A DNA stretch of 64,000 nucleotides from an uncultured Collinsella sp. (GTDB lineage Bacteria; Actinomycetota; Coriobacteriia; Coriobacteriales; Coriobacteriaceae), in contig UQTW01000002.1 of the NCBI GenBank assembly GCA_900544115.1, forward strand, positions 72,535-136,534, in the 5' to 3' direction. Position 1 is the stretch's first letter. Each line of letters begins with the position of its first letter. Of the stretch, positions 34,283 through 45,993 are shown one piece after another. The position numbers and the translations under genes are program-made. The notes under the pieces were generated by a model. It did not search any database. It was not told where the DNA came from and worked only from the letters and a program-made list of their open reading frames with translations.

Positions 34283-35512
34283 ATGGATCGAAACGAACTC
34301 GACCCCAGCGTCCCCAGCGCCACAGAGGTCAAGAAGATTCCCCTCATCATTAAGGTGTACGCCGTCCTGTGCATCCTTTCCGGCGTGGGCACGCTCCCGT
34401 CGGTCGCTGCCTTTATGTGGCAGGTCATCACGGCACTTGTTAACGGCAACGCCACCGAAAAGCTCGGCGACAACACGCTCGTCGCAGTCGGCCTTATCGT
34501 CGCCGGCATCATGCTCTCTGCGGCAAGCGCCGTCATCCTAATCATCTTTGGCCTGGACCTTATCAAAAACCAGCGCCGCAACGCCGCCCGCCTGTCCTAC
34601 ATCCTTATTGCATTCACCGTCGTCGAGCTTTTGGTCGACGTGATGCTCCAGGGCATCGGGCCCTTCCTGCTGCGTCCCGCGATCCAGCTCGGCATCCTCG
34701 TCGCACTTTCGGCAACCGTCGACCCCACGCTTCGTCAGGAGCGCGAACTGCAGCGCCGCCTGCAGGAGATGCTCGACCGCGACGCCGCCGCCGAGGGCAT
34801 GCTCGGGCGCGATGAAACCGGCGAAGGCTACATCAAGCTCAACTACTTCAACCTGTTCTGGGTATTCTTTGTCTGCTGCGTGCTCGGCCTGATCGCCGAG
34901 GACATCTGGCACATGACGGTCGACGACCCGGGCGTCTACCAGAACCGCGCCGGCATGCTGTTTGGTCCCTTCAGTCCCATCTACGGATTTGGCGCCGTGC
35001 TCATGACCATGGTGCTTAACCGCTTCTACAAAAAGAACCCCATCATCATTTTCCTGGTGAGCGCCCTGCTCGGCGCCAGCTTTGAGGTGTTCGTGGGCTG
35101 GTTTATGCAGACCGCGTTTGGCGTGGTCTCGTGGAGCTACTCGCACATAACGCTGTTCGGTTTGCCCGATCCGCTCGTGGTCCTCACGGGCGGACGCACC
35201 TGCACGGGCTTCGCCTGCCTGTGGGGCCTGGGCGGCCTCATCTGGATCAAGCTGCTGCTGCCGAGGCTGCTTAAGCTTATCAACAAGATCCCCTGGAAGA
35301 GCCGCTACTCGGCCACCGTCATCTTTACCGTTATCATGCTGGTCGACGGCGTCATGACGCTGCAGTCGCTCGACTACTGGTACCAGCGCGTTAACGGCAC
35401 GGAGCCGGACATTCCCGTCGCACAGTTCTACGGAGAGCACTTCGATAACGAGTACATGGAAAACCGCTTCCAGAGCATGACCATGAGCCCCAAGGATGCG
35501 ACACGCGTATAG
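34283..35512 (+). CDS. Putative ABC-transporter type IV membrane protein (CmpB-like, PF06541)
   Basis: The 409-residue polytopic membrane protein has an N-terminal half with about four helices and a C-terminal half matching the PF06541 pattern: LFWVFFVCCVLGLIAEDIWHM, GMLFGPFSPIYGFGAVLMTMVLN, LLGASFEVFVGWFMQTAFGVVSWSYS and the late CLWGLGGLIWIKLLLPRLL. The domain is named after ABC transporters, but no ATPase gene is nearby and the function is unproven. It has a good promoter and its own terminator. Confidence 0.78.
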   Translation: MDRNELDPSVPSATEVKKIPLIIKVYAVLCILSGVGTLPSVAAFMWQVITALVNGNATEKLGDNTLVAVGLIVAGIMLSAASAVILIIFGLDLIKNQRRNAARLSYILIAFTVVELLVDVMLQGIGPFLLRPAIQLGILVALSATVDPTLRQERELQRRLQEMLDRDAAAEGMLGRDETGEGYIKLNYFNLFWVFFVCCVLGLIAEDIWHMTVDDPGVYQNRAGMLFGPFSPIYGFGAVLMTMVLNRFYKKNPIIIFLVSALLGASFEVFVGWFMQTAFGVVSWSYSHITLFGLPDPLVVLTGGRTCTGFACLWGLGGLIWIKLLLPRLLKLINKIPWKSRYSATVIFTVIMLVDGVMTLQSLDYWYQRVNGTEPDIPVAQFYGEHFDNEYMENRFQSMTMSPKDATRV

Positions 35513-35532
35513 CGCTCACCGCGCCCAAAACG

Positions 35533-35573
35533 CAAAATGCCCGCCGGTATCACACGTACCGGTGGGCATTTTT
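35533..35573. terminator. Bidirectional terminator between convergent genes
   Basis: AAAATGCCCGCCGGTA pairs with TACCGGTGGGCATTTT; A-run and T-run flank it on both strands. Confidence 0.88.
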
Positions 35574-35602
35574 ATAAACGATCCTTCTATCGACGCAATC
35601 CT

Positions 35603-36019
35603 CTATGCCTCGCGCTCGACCTCACTCACGCATTCGTTCTTGATGGTGCCAACGAGCGCCTGCAGTGCATCGACCACGTGTGGGCGAATGTCCCCGCCGA
35701 TAAGCACGAGCATGATGTCGTCACCTACGGAAAGCTCGCCGCTTGCCAGCCACACGCGCACATAGCCGATACCCGGCATCGCGCGCGTGGCCCCGATAGC
35801 AGACCGTACCTTTTCGGCGTCGTAGTCAAAGACCATGCCGCCCACCCTGTGGCCTGGTGCCACGCCATCGGTCTCGACTCCGCGCACCTCGGCCTTGGGC
35901 GTCGCACGCACCACACCGTTATGCGTCAGATACATCCCGCAGCCTGCCGCCGAAGCATCGGCCTTGGCCTCGCGCAGCCAAGCATCAATCGAAGGCATCA
36001 ATTTGCCACTCTCAAGCAT
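35603..36019 (-). CDS. MoaE-like protein (possible molybdopterin synthase large subunit)
   Basis: The 138-residue protein has the size and the general pattern of MoaE: THNGVVRATPKAEVRG, then MPGIGYVRVWLASGELSVGDDIMLVLIGGDIRPHVVDALQALVGTIKNECVSEVE. The terminal KxE segment (IKNECVSE) is like the lysine region of MoaE, but the usual HR and W-K-K-E positions are changed. Other molybdenum cofactor genes are not nearby. It could be a paralogue with another role. Confidence 0.5.
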   Translation of the reverse strand: MLESGKLMPSIDAWLREAKADASAAGCGMYLTHNGVVRATPKAEVRGVETDGVAPGHRVGGMVFDYDAEKVRSAIGATRAMPGIGYVRVWLASGELSVGDDIMLVLIGGDIRPHVVDALQALVGTIKNECVSEVEREA

Positions 36020-36061
36020 CGTTTCTCCCTTACCGTCCCAAATTAGCTACTCTCGGGCAAT

Positions 36062-37060
36062 TTATTCATCAACGGGCGTGAGCACCATGACAGCGCGCGT
36101 GTTGCTCAGCGACAGTGAACGGCAGGTCACAAGCGTTACAACCTTGGTTGCCGAAGCGGCACGATCGGTGGCATCACTCGCCACGGCAGAGGCACCGTCG
36201 AGCATCTCGGACAGGTAGTTCTTGAGCCCGTCATCGCCCTCAAAATTGGGCGTGCGCGCCTTGGCATACGTGTCCTCGACAACTTTGGTCGCCAGTGGTC
36301 GCAGCTTATACGTCGCATCGCGCGTGATGTAGTACACATATTCAATGCTATCGAACGTTGCCTGGTCAGTCGTATCCGAAATCACGTTGAACATCGACCC
36401 ATCGTTCATATGGTGGCCGTAGATCGTGGTCTGCTGGTCGACCATTCCCGGCGCGGTGTCATCGCTATCCAGGAAAATGGCGCCGGACGCGTTGGACGTG
36501 CCATCAAACAACGTGTTGAGGTATTTGGAGTTGTTGTTGGTCTGCACCACGGGATAGTTGATGTTGGTTCCCGGCACGTAAATCCAACCCACAATCTCGG
36601 GATTCGTCTGAGCAAGCGCATCAAAGTTGATAATCGGCACGCCGCTGGCGTCCTTATCGCTTACATATTGCTTCTCGATTTTCTGATACGAATCGCTCGC
36701 CTGCTTATAGCCAATCTGGGCATTAATAAAGATAGCGGCGGCGGCGACAATCAGGCCGATACCGATGATGATGAGCAGGATAGGAATGATGGAGCGGCGC
36801 TTCTTACGCGGCAGCTCGGTGCAATCCGACGGCGCGGCATGCGATGAAGACCGGGGCGGCTTCTTAGCGGAGCTATAAGACGAAGGACGATATGCGGCCG
36901 GCGCGTCCTGTCGACGATGCGTCGCCGGTGTCACGGGGCGCGGCGCGCGCGGCTGCTGAGGAGAGGATGTCCGACCCTGCTGTGCCGCACGGGCAGCACC
37001 CGGCTTCGACGGATCGGGAATCTGAGAAGCCTTGAATCGTTTTCCCTGATAATCGGACAT
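36062..37060 (-). CDS. Class B sortase
   Basis: Sortases attach proteins to peptidoglycan or join pilins. The 332-residue protein has a Pro/Ser/Arg-rich cytoplasmic tail (1-85), one membrane helix (about 92-116, SIIPILLIIIGIGLIVAAAAIFI), and an outside catalytic domain with NPEIVGWIYVPGTNINYPVVQ, the catalytic His in TIYGHHMNDGSMF, the catalytic Cys in VTLVTCRSLS and the Arg in NTRAVMVLTP. The class B pattern is clear. No substrate with an LPXTG-like tail lies nearby in this window. Confidence 0.9.
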   Translation of the reverse strand: MSDYQGKRFKASQIPDPSKPGAARAAQQGRTSSPQQPRAPRPVTPATHRRQDAPAAYRPSSYSSAKKPPRSSSHAAPSDCTELPRKKRRSIIPILLIIIGIGLIVAAAAIFINAQIGYKQASDSYQKIEKQYVSDKDASGVPIINFDALAQTNPEIVGWIYVPGTNINYPVVQTNNNSKYLNTLFDGTSNASGAIFLDSDDTAPGMVDQQTTIYGHHMNDGSMFNVISDTTDQATFDSIEYVYYITRDATYKLRPLATKVVEDTYAKARTPNFEGDDGLKNYLSEMLDGASAVASDATDRAASATKVVTLVTCRSLSLSNTRAVMVLTPVDE

Positions 37061-37095
37061 GGCTCTCCTTATACTGCGGTGAAACGGCGGAACGC

Positions 37096-37560
37096 TTAGG
37101 CGTCAGCCATCTCCTGCTTCATCTTTTCGATAACCTTGCGGTACTCGGGGTCGCAGGCGCCCAGAATCTGCGTGGCGTAGATGGCAGCGTTCTTGGCACC
37201 GTTAATGGCCACACAGGCAACGGGCACGCCCGAGGGCATCTGCACCATCGACAGCAGCGAGTCCATACCACCCAGATCGCTCGTCTTCATAGGCACGCCG
37301 ATGACCGGCAGCGGCGTAAAGGCCGCCACGACACCGCCCAGGTGAGCAGCCTTGCCGGCAGCAGCGATAATCACCTTGATGCCGCGGTCAGCAGCAGTCG
37401 AGGCCCACTCATGGACCTTCGCCGGCGTACGGTGCGCGCTTGCAATCACGAGCTCATAGGGCACGCCTAGCGCCTCGAGCTCGGCGGTGCAACCTTCCAT
37501 AACGCCCAGATCGGACTTGGAGCCCATGATGATCCCGACAACCGGCTTCTGATCTGCCAT
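37096..37560 (-). CDS. purE: N5-carboxyaminoimidazole ribonucleotide mutase
   Basis: The 154-residue protein matches class I PurE: VGIIMGSKSDLGVMEGC, SAHRTPAKVHEW, IIAAAGKAAHLGGVVAAFTPLPVIGVP and the late LLSMVQMPSGVPVACVAI. The ATG at 37560 has AGGAGG upstream. It lies apart from the purF-M-N genes but is probably co-regulated. Confidence 0.96.
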   Translation of the reverse strand: MADQKPVVGIIMGSKSDLGVMEGCTAELEALGVPYELVIASAHRTPAKVHEWASTAADRGIKVIIAAAGKAAHLGGVVAAFTPLPVIGVPMKTSDLGGMDSLLSMVQMPSGVPVACVAINGAKNAAIYATQILGACDPEYRKVIEKMKQEMADA

Positions 37561-37656
37561 AAACAAAGACCTCCTGTTGAGAGCGGTGACGCGGCGAATC
37601 CGCGACCCTTAACTACTGAGAGTAGTATAGCCGCTCCCGTCCCCGCGGTCTTTGTG

Positions 37657-37726
37657 GTGGCAGCTGAGCCTTTCCCTCGGGAACTGGGCTTCGCGAAGTT
37701 TCCCGAAGGAAAGGCTCAGCCGCCAC
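37657..37726. repeat. Large hairpin R1 with conserved 16-nt loop
   Basis: GTGGCAGCTGAGCCTTTCC..CGGGAA pairs with TTCCCG.AGGAAAGGCTCAGCCGCCAC. The loop is CTGGGCTTCGCGAAGT (37684-37699), which contains the palindrome CTTCGCGAAG. The 37561-38087 interval holds no convincing gene; it contains R1, R2, a direct repeat and a terminator-like palindrome. Confidence 0.88.
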
Positions 37727-37875
37727 CCTGCGACCTTCCGGATATTGCTATGACGTACGTTTGCTGAAATAAATGAGTTCCGGTTGCTTCGCAAAGTCGT
37801 TCAGATAAAGCCTGGCCCGCCCGCGAAGCGCCCTGCGACCTACCGGGGATTGCCATGACGTACGTTGGCTGAAAT
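37727..37875. repeat. Direct repeat pair with GACGTACGTT
   Basis: CCCTGCGACCTTCCGG, 6-7 bp, then GCTATGACGTACGTTTGCTG (37727-37771). The second copy, with a few changes, is at 37830-37875. The sequence AATGAGTTCCGG and a short spacer lie between. Both copies sit inside the pair R1/R2. Confidence 0.82.
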
Positions 37876-37880
37876 ATTAA

Positions 37881-37917
37881 CGTGGGATCCGCCGTTCGAA
37901 CGAACGGCGGATCCCAC
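37881..37917 (+). terminator. Perfect 17-bp palindrome followed by T6
   Basis: GTGGGATCCGCCGTTCG pairs with CGAACGGCGGATCCCAC over an AA centre; ACTCGTTTTTT follows on the plus strand. It has the form of a terminator, but no plus-strand gene precedes it in the window, so its purpose is unclear. Confidence 0.8.
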
Positions 37918-37990
37918 ACTCGTTTTTTATTCAGCCCTAGTCATCACGCAAAGCCCCTTCCGCAGCACACGGTGCGGCCAAGTCACCGCA

Positions 37991-38075
37991 GGCCGGGGCG
38001 GGAGGCGGTCCTTTCTCTCGGAAAACTTCGCGAAGCCCAGTTTCCGAGAGAAAGTGTCCGGCTGCCGCCCCGGCC
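37991..38075. repeat. Large hairpin R2, inverted relative to R1, same loop
   Basis: GGCCGGGGCG..GCGGTCCTTTCTCTCGGAAA pairs with TTTCCGAGAGAAAG..CGCCCCGGCC. The loop ACTTCGCGAAGCCCAG (38025-38040) is the exact complement of the R1 loop, while the stem differs from that of R1. It ends 13 bp before the carB stop codon. Confidence 0.88.
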
Positions 38076-38087
38076 GGCCAGCTCAAT

Positions 38088-41402
<3,315 letters not shown>

Positions 41403-41403
41403 G

Positions 41404-42843
41404 TTAGTTCTCCTCGGTCGCAGCGTTCTCGGACTCGGCGAAATTCCAGCCGGCGAGGCGGTCCTTCGCGGTGTCGATGTCCAGGTAGTTCTCCTCGCCG
41501 TCCATGAGTCGCGTAAAGGCGGTAAAGAGATAGTGGGCATCGGTGGGGCCAGGCGAAGCCTCGGGGTGGTACTGGACCGAGAAACACGGGGCGTCGAGCA
41601 GCTGGATGCCCTCGGCGGTGCCGTCGTTGAGGTTCACATGTGTCAGGCGAATGCGACCAAAGCGCTCGTTCATCACGACCGGCGCGATGCCGCGACGCAC
41701 CCAGGCGCGCAGGTCGCCATCGGCCGCATGCTCGGTTTCGCCGCCGGAAAGCTCCGGAATCAGTTTGCCCAGACTGGGGAACAGCAGACCAAAGCCGTGG
41801 TTTTGCGCGGTGATCTCCACGCGACGGCTCACCAGATTCATAACCGGCTGGTTACCGCCACGGTGACCGAATTTAAGCTTTTCCATTTGGGCGCCGCAGG
41901 CCAGGCTGATCATCTGGTGACCGAGGCAAATGCCAAAGACCGGCACCTTGCCGATCAGCTGCTGTACCTGCTCATAGGTCTCCACCACGGCATCGGGGTC
42001 GCCGGGGCCGTTGGACAAAAAGACGCCATCGGGATTCATGTCGAGCACCTGCTGGGCGGGCGTATCCCACGGCACGACGGTGAGATCGCAGCCGGCACGG
42101 ACCAGGCCCTCCAGAATACCGCGCTTCACACCGCAGTCGTAGGCGACCACTTTGTGACGGGCAGGAGCGGCAGCCGCAAGCGCAAAGTCATGCGTGGCAG
42201 GCAGGTCGGCGGCCACAAACTCGTGAGGCGCGGGGCAACTTACGGTCTTGACCAGGTTCTCGCCTACCAGCGTGGGCGCAGCGGACAAGCGCTCGGCAAG
42301 CTCGTCGACGTCGAAGATCTCGGTCGAGATAATGCCCATCTTGGAACCATTGTCGCGCAGATGGCGCACCAGAGCGCGGGTGTCGATACCCTCGATAGCG
42401 ACGATGCCGTGAGCGCGCAGGTACTCCGGCACGCTGACGGCCGAGCGCCAGTTAGAAGGCGTGGCGCACATATCGCGAACGATCATGCCGCGCATAGCCG
42501 GAGCGCTCGCAGGGCGCACGGCGTCGCCGGGGAAGGCCGACTGGACATCGGTCTCGTCGATACCGTAATTGCCGATCTGCGGATAGGTCATGGTTACAAT
42601 TTGGCCGGCATAACTCGGGTCGGTCATGACCTCAAAGTAGCCCTCGAGCGAGGTGTTGAAGCAGACTTCGCCGGTCGCGGTGCCCTCGGCGCCGCATGCA
42701 CGTCCATAAAAAATGGTCCCATCCTCAAGATACAGGATACAGGGACCGCAGGTGCCCTTGCTGGTTTTGGCCAGCATACGCTGGCAAAGCTCGCTGGGCG
42801 CGAAGGTGCGGGCGGCAGCGCCCGCGGTATGGTTGTTCGCCAT
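41404..42843 (-). CDS. carA: Carbamoyl-phosphate synthase small subunit (glutaminase)
   Basis: The 479-residue protein has an N-terminal CarA domain (YLEDGTIFYGRACGAEGTATGEVCFNTSLEGYFEVMTDPSYAGQIV) and a class I amidotransferase domain. The nucleophile is in PVFGICLGHQM and the His-Glu pair in FSVQYHPEASPGP. The protein is longer than usual: a 35-residue N-terminal extension and a tail of about 35 residues after the last catalytic motif. AAGGAG precedes the ATG. Confidence 0.97.
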   Translation of the reverse strand: MANNHTAGAAARTFAPSELCQRMLAKTSKGTCGPCILYLEDGTIFYGRACGAEGTATGEVCFNTSLEGYFEVMTDPSYAGQIVTMTYPQIGNYGIDETDVQSAFPGDAVRPASAPAMRGMIVRDMCATPSNWRSAVSVPEYLRAHGIVAIEGIDTRALVRHLRDNGSKMGIISTEIFDVDELAERLSAAPTLVGENLVKTVSCPAPHEFVAADLPATHDFALAAAAPARHKVVAYDCGVKRGILEGLVRAGCDLTVVPWDTPAQQVLDMNPDGVFLSNGPGDPDAVVETYEQVQQLIGKVPVFGICLGHQMISLACGAQMEKLKFGHRGGNQPVMNLVSRRVEITAQNHGFGLLFPSLGKLIPELSGGETEHAADGDLRAWVRRGIAPVVMNERFGRIRLTHVNLNDGTAEGIQLLDAPCFSVQYHPEASPGPTDAHYLFTAFTRLMDGEENYLDIDTAKDRLAGWNFAESENAATEEN

Positions 42844-42924
42844 AATTCTCCTTCCCGGTCTCACAGGACCGGCTTAAAGGTGTGTAGTTAGGCCTCGCGG
42901 TATTGTAACCGCAAGCATGCCTCA

Positions 42925-42992
42925 TGGCGTTAATTTCATCGAAATGTTTACGAAATGATAATTATGACTTTCTATGCATAATGATTATTTAA
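42925..42992 (-). promoter_or_regulatory. AT-rich upstream region of carAB with imperfect dyad
   Basis: The stretch is far AT-richer than its surroundings. It contains ATAATTATG and CATAATGATTAT in inverted arrangement about 6-8 bp apart. The spacing and AT-rich halves could suit an arginine-repressor-like site or simply the promoter. Not decisive. Confidence 0.35.
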
Positions 42993-43007
42993 TCCCCGTC
43001 CCAGAAA

Positions 43008-43047
43008 AATTATCCCGCGTGGGCTTGTGGCTCACGCGGGATAATGG
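43008..43047 (-). terminator. Terminator after the 321-residue membrane protein gene
   Basis: Perfect stem ATTATCCCGCGTG / CACGCGGGATAAT with an 11-nt loop, followed on the minus strand by TTTTTC. It lies just after the stop at 43052. Confidence 0.93.
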
Positions 43048-43051
43048 CCTC

Positions 43052-44017
43052 TTACTTTTGCTTGTCCTGTTCCAGCAGATCGGACGGTGAGCGATCGGGC
43101 TTGCCGCCGCGGAAAATCTCGCGGCCATGCAGACGATGCTCCAGGTCACGTTCGGCCTTTTCCTCGTCAATCTTGGTCTGGCTCACCACCGGGTCCTCGA
43201 TCAGCGACGAAACCGAGTTCACCTGTTTTTGAATGCGCTCGGCAATGGTGTCGTCCATGCTTACGATGCGCATCTTCCAGTCGATACTCGTGGCGTTGGA
43301 TGAGCTCTTGGTCCACACAAACGTCAAAATGGCGCTCTGATGACCCCGCGCGGGAAACATGCCAAAGAAGGAATCGTGCTGAATGTTGCTATCCTCGTCG
43401 ATATAGGCGTGAACGTTATACACCACGCGGTCGATCTTATCGTTGAGCAGCGCGTTGGTCGCAAGCGCAGCGGCCTGAATCTGCCCGTTGGACAGCAGCT
43501 CGAGCTCGTTGGCAGACGATGTGTCCAACACCGTCACCTCGACCGTGCCCGTACGCTCATCAGCTTCATCGACGGTAAAGTCGAGCGGGAACTGCGTAAA
43601 GCCGTTGCCCCACTCAAGGCCGCCCTTCAGCGCCGTCGAAACGGTATCCACCGAAACGCTCTCGGACAGGTTGGCGGTGTTCAGGCGTCGCATCACGCCG
43701 TAGCCAATCTGCATGCCCACAATCAGCACCAAGATGCCAATGACCACGGCCATGGCAGTCTTCGTAATGGTATGGCTCACCTGCGAGCCCGAAGGGTCGT
43801 CCTCGGACAGCGGGTCGATATGTTTTGCCTGGCTCGCGCGGTCCTCGCTGCGCAGCTGCGCTAGCGCCGCTTTGTCACCGCGCTTGGCCGCAGCCTCCTT
43901 CTCACGCATGCGCTCGGTGCGCTTTTTGGCAAGCGTGGGATCCAAGACACCGGATGCATCGATTTCGGAGAATAACTCCGTCACTTCTTCCGGAGTCAAA
44001 GGGTTCTTGTCAGCCAT
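43052..44017 (-). CDS. Single-pass membrane protein of unknown function
   Basis: The 321-residue protein is not recognised. It has a charged helical N-terminal region (KKRTERMREKEAAAKRGDKAALAQLRSEDRA), one membrane helix near 93-115 (AMAVVIGILVLIVGMQIGYGVM), then an outside domain with alternating beta and alpha (TGTVEVTVLDTSSANELELLSNGQIQAAALATNALLNDKIDRVVYNVHAYI) and a charged C-terminal helix. It starts 19 nt after the ABC exporter gene ends, so the two could be co-transcribed. Confidence 0.7.
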   Translation of the reverse strand: MADKNPLTPEEVTELFSEIDASGVLDPTLAKKRTERMREKEAAAKRGDKAALAQLRSEDRASQAKHIDPLSEDDPSGSQVSHTITKTAMAVVIGILVLIVGMQIGYGVMRRLNTANLSESVSVDTVSTALKGGLEWGNGFTQFPLDFTVDEADERTGTVEVTVLDTSSANELELLSNGQIQAAALATNALLNDKIDRVVYNVHAYIDEDSNIQHDSFFGMFPARGHQSAILTFVWTKSSSNATSIDWKMRIVSMDDTIAERIQKQVNSVSSLIEDPVVSQTKIDEEKAERDLEHRLHGREIFRGGKPDRSPSDLLEQDKQK

Positions 44018-44036
44018 AAACTTCCTGTCATATCAA

Positions 44037-45809
44037 TCAGTCGAGCTCGTGCGCACGCGCACCTTCGAACTGCATTCGATAGTAACGGGCATAAGTGCCG
44101 CCACGGGCGAGAAGCTCCTCGTGCGTGCCACGCTCCACAACGCGACCATGCTCAACGGTCGCGATCTCATCGGCATGCTTAATGGTCGAAAGACGGTGGG
44201 CGATGATAATCGTGGTGCGGCCGCGTGCCAGCTCTTCGAGCGACTCCTGCACCGCCTCCTCGCTCTCGTTATCCAAAGCACTCGTCGCCTCATCCAAAAT
44301 AAGGATCTTGGGGTTCTTGAGAAACACTCGCGCGATGGCAACACGCTGCTTCTGTCCGCCCGAAAGACGGCTGCCGCGCTCGCCCACGACCGTGTCATAA
44401 CCCTGTGGAAGCGACTCGATAAAGGCATCGATGTTGGCGCGACGGGCGGCCTCGGCGATCTCTCCTGCCGTAGCGCCCGGCTTGCCGTAGGCGATGTTCT
44501 CGCCAATCGTGCCGTCAAACAGATAGACATCCTGCTGCACCAGGCCGATGGCGCGACGCAGGCTCTGCTGCGTCACATCGCGCACGTCCTGGCCGTCGAT
44601 GCTAATGGATCCGGCAGCCACGTCATAAAAGCGCGGCAGCAGCGAACAGGTCGTGGACTTGCCACCGCCCGAAGGGCCAACCAAAGCGATGGTCTGCCCG
44701 GGCTTGATGGACAGATTCATATGGTCGATAACGGGACGCTCTTCGGCATCGCCCTCGCCCAGCTCAACGTCCTCGTAGTTAAAGCACACGTCGTGATAAT
44801 CCACGGCGCCGGCAGTCACCTGCAGATCCGTGGCGCCCGGCTTGTCCTGGATATCCGGCACGGTCGAGAGCACCTCGTCCATACGCTTAAAGCCGGCGAT
44901 AGCCTTCTGATATGTTTCGGCCGAATTGACGAGCGTCTCGAGCGGCGTGCAGAACAGCGAAATATAGAGTGCAAAGGTCGCCATATCGACCGCCTGCAGC
45001 TGTCCCTGGGCGACCAGCCAGCCGCCCAGCAGTACCACGATCACATAGAGCACACCCGAGAGCAGGCCATACGTCGCAGTATAGACGCCCATGGCGTGAT
45101 ACATGTTTTCCTTGGACGAAAGGTAGCGATTGTTGGAGGCGCGGAACTTAGAGCGCTCGGTCTCCTCATTGGCAAAGCTCTTGACCACGCGCATGCCCGC
45201 CAGCGAATCCTGCAGCTGCGCATTGATGCCGCTGATTTTTTTGCGATTGTCGCTAAAGACCTCGCGCATGCGCATGTTCTGCCAAAACATGATGACCGCA
45301 AACGCTGCTGTCACCACAGCCATGGCAAGCGCCAGCACCGGGGCGATGGTAAAGAGGATCACAAACGAGCCGATAATCTCGATGCCGCAGATGATGATCC
45401 ACTCGGGCACATGGTGCGCCGCCTCGCAGATATCGAACAGGTCGTTGACCACGCGGCTCATCATGTCGCCCGAGCTGTTGCGATCGAAGTATGCAAAGCT
45501 AAAGCGCTCGTACTGATCGAACAGGTCCTCGCGCATCTTGGACTCCATGCGCGCGCCCATCACATGGCCCCAGTAGCTCACAAAGTAGCGGCAGGCGCAG
45601 CGGATGGCATACATCAGCACCAGTCCCACCGCAATCATACCGAGCGCCTGCATAATGGCAGCCTGACCCTGGGTAAACAACCCGCCGGTCAGATTGCGCA
45701 GAATAATAGGAAACGCAAGGTCAATGGCAGCAAGCACCAGAGCACAAACAGTATCGGCAACAAAAAGCCCCGTCTGGGGCTCGTAATACGAGAGAAACCT
45801 TTTCAGCAT
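44037..45809 (-). CDS. ABC exporter (fused membrane and ATPase domains)
   Basis: The 590-residue half-transporter has six membrane helices, then an ATPase with GPSGGGKST near 383, LSGGQKQRVAIARVFL and ILILDEATSALDNESE. It resembles multidrug/lipid exporters that function as dimers. The start chosen is MLKRFLSYYEP at 45809, with AAGGTGA 5 nt upstream. An upstream in-frame ATG (45908) lies inside hairpin element F2 copy 2 and would add 33 unrelated residues. The ribosome site touches the end of that element. Confidence 0.93.
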   Translation of the reverse strand: MLKRFLSYYEPQTGLFVADTVCALVLAAIDLAFPIILRNLTGGLFTQGQAAIMQALGMIAVGLVLMYAIRCACRYFVSYWGHVMGARMESKMREDLFDQYERFSFAYFDRNSSGDMMSRVVNDLFDICEAAHHVPEWIIICGIEIIGSFVILFTIAPVLALAMAVVTAAFAVIMFWQNMRMREVFSDNRKKISGINAQLQDSLAGMRVVKSFANEETERSKFRASNNRYLSSKENMYHAMGVYTATYGLLSGVLYVIVVLLGGWLVAQGQLQAVDMATFALYISLFCTPLETLVNSAETYQKAIAGFKRMDEVLSTVPDIQDKPGATDLQVTAGAVDYHDVCFNYEDVELGEGDAEERPVIDHMNLSIKPGQTIALVGPSGGGKSTTCSLLPRFYDVAAGSISIDGQDVRDVTQQSLRRAIGLVQQDVYLFDGTIGENIAYGKPGATAGEIAEAARRANIDAFIESLPQGYDTVVGERGSRLSGGQKQRVAIARVFLKNPKILILDEATSALDNESEEAVQESLEELARGRTTIIIAHRLSTIKHADEIATVEHGRVVERGTHEELLARGGTYARYYRMQFEGARAHELD

Positions 45810-45816
45810 AATCACC

Positions 45817-45964
45817 TTACGCGGTTTTACCAAACCGCGTTTCGTCTCGACGCTGCAAGTGCTCCATTTGGACAATCTGGCCTTCAATCGTCGGTCGCGT
45901 ATATCCATACGCTTCCCTCCTCTTTTAGGCCACCTTGTCTCAAATGGAGCACTTTCGCTGACTT
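45817..45964. repeat. Structured hairpin element F2, copy 2
   Basis: Read on the minus strand: AAGTCAGCGAAA, arm GTGCTCCATTTG, unpaired A, GACAAGGTGGCCT. The loop has AAAAGAGGAG, small hairpin GCGTAT/ATACGC, CGACGATTGA. The return arm AGGCCAGATTGTC..AAATGGAGCAC is followed by TTGCAGCGTCGAG and CGCGGTTT/AAACCGCG. Both outer flanks match copy 1, and the loop matches copy 3. It forms the leader of the ABC exporter gene. Confidence 0.82.
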
Positions 45965-45993
45965 ACACAAACCTGCGGGATCATCCCCGCTCG

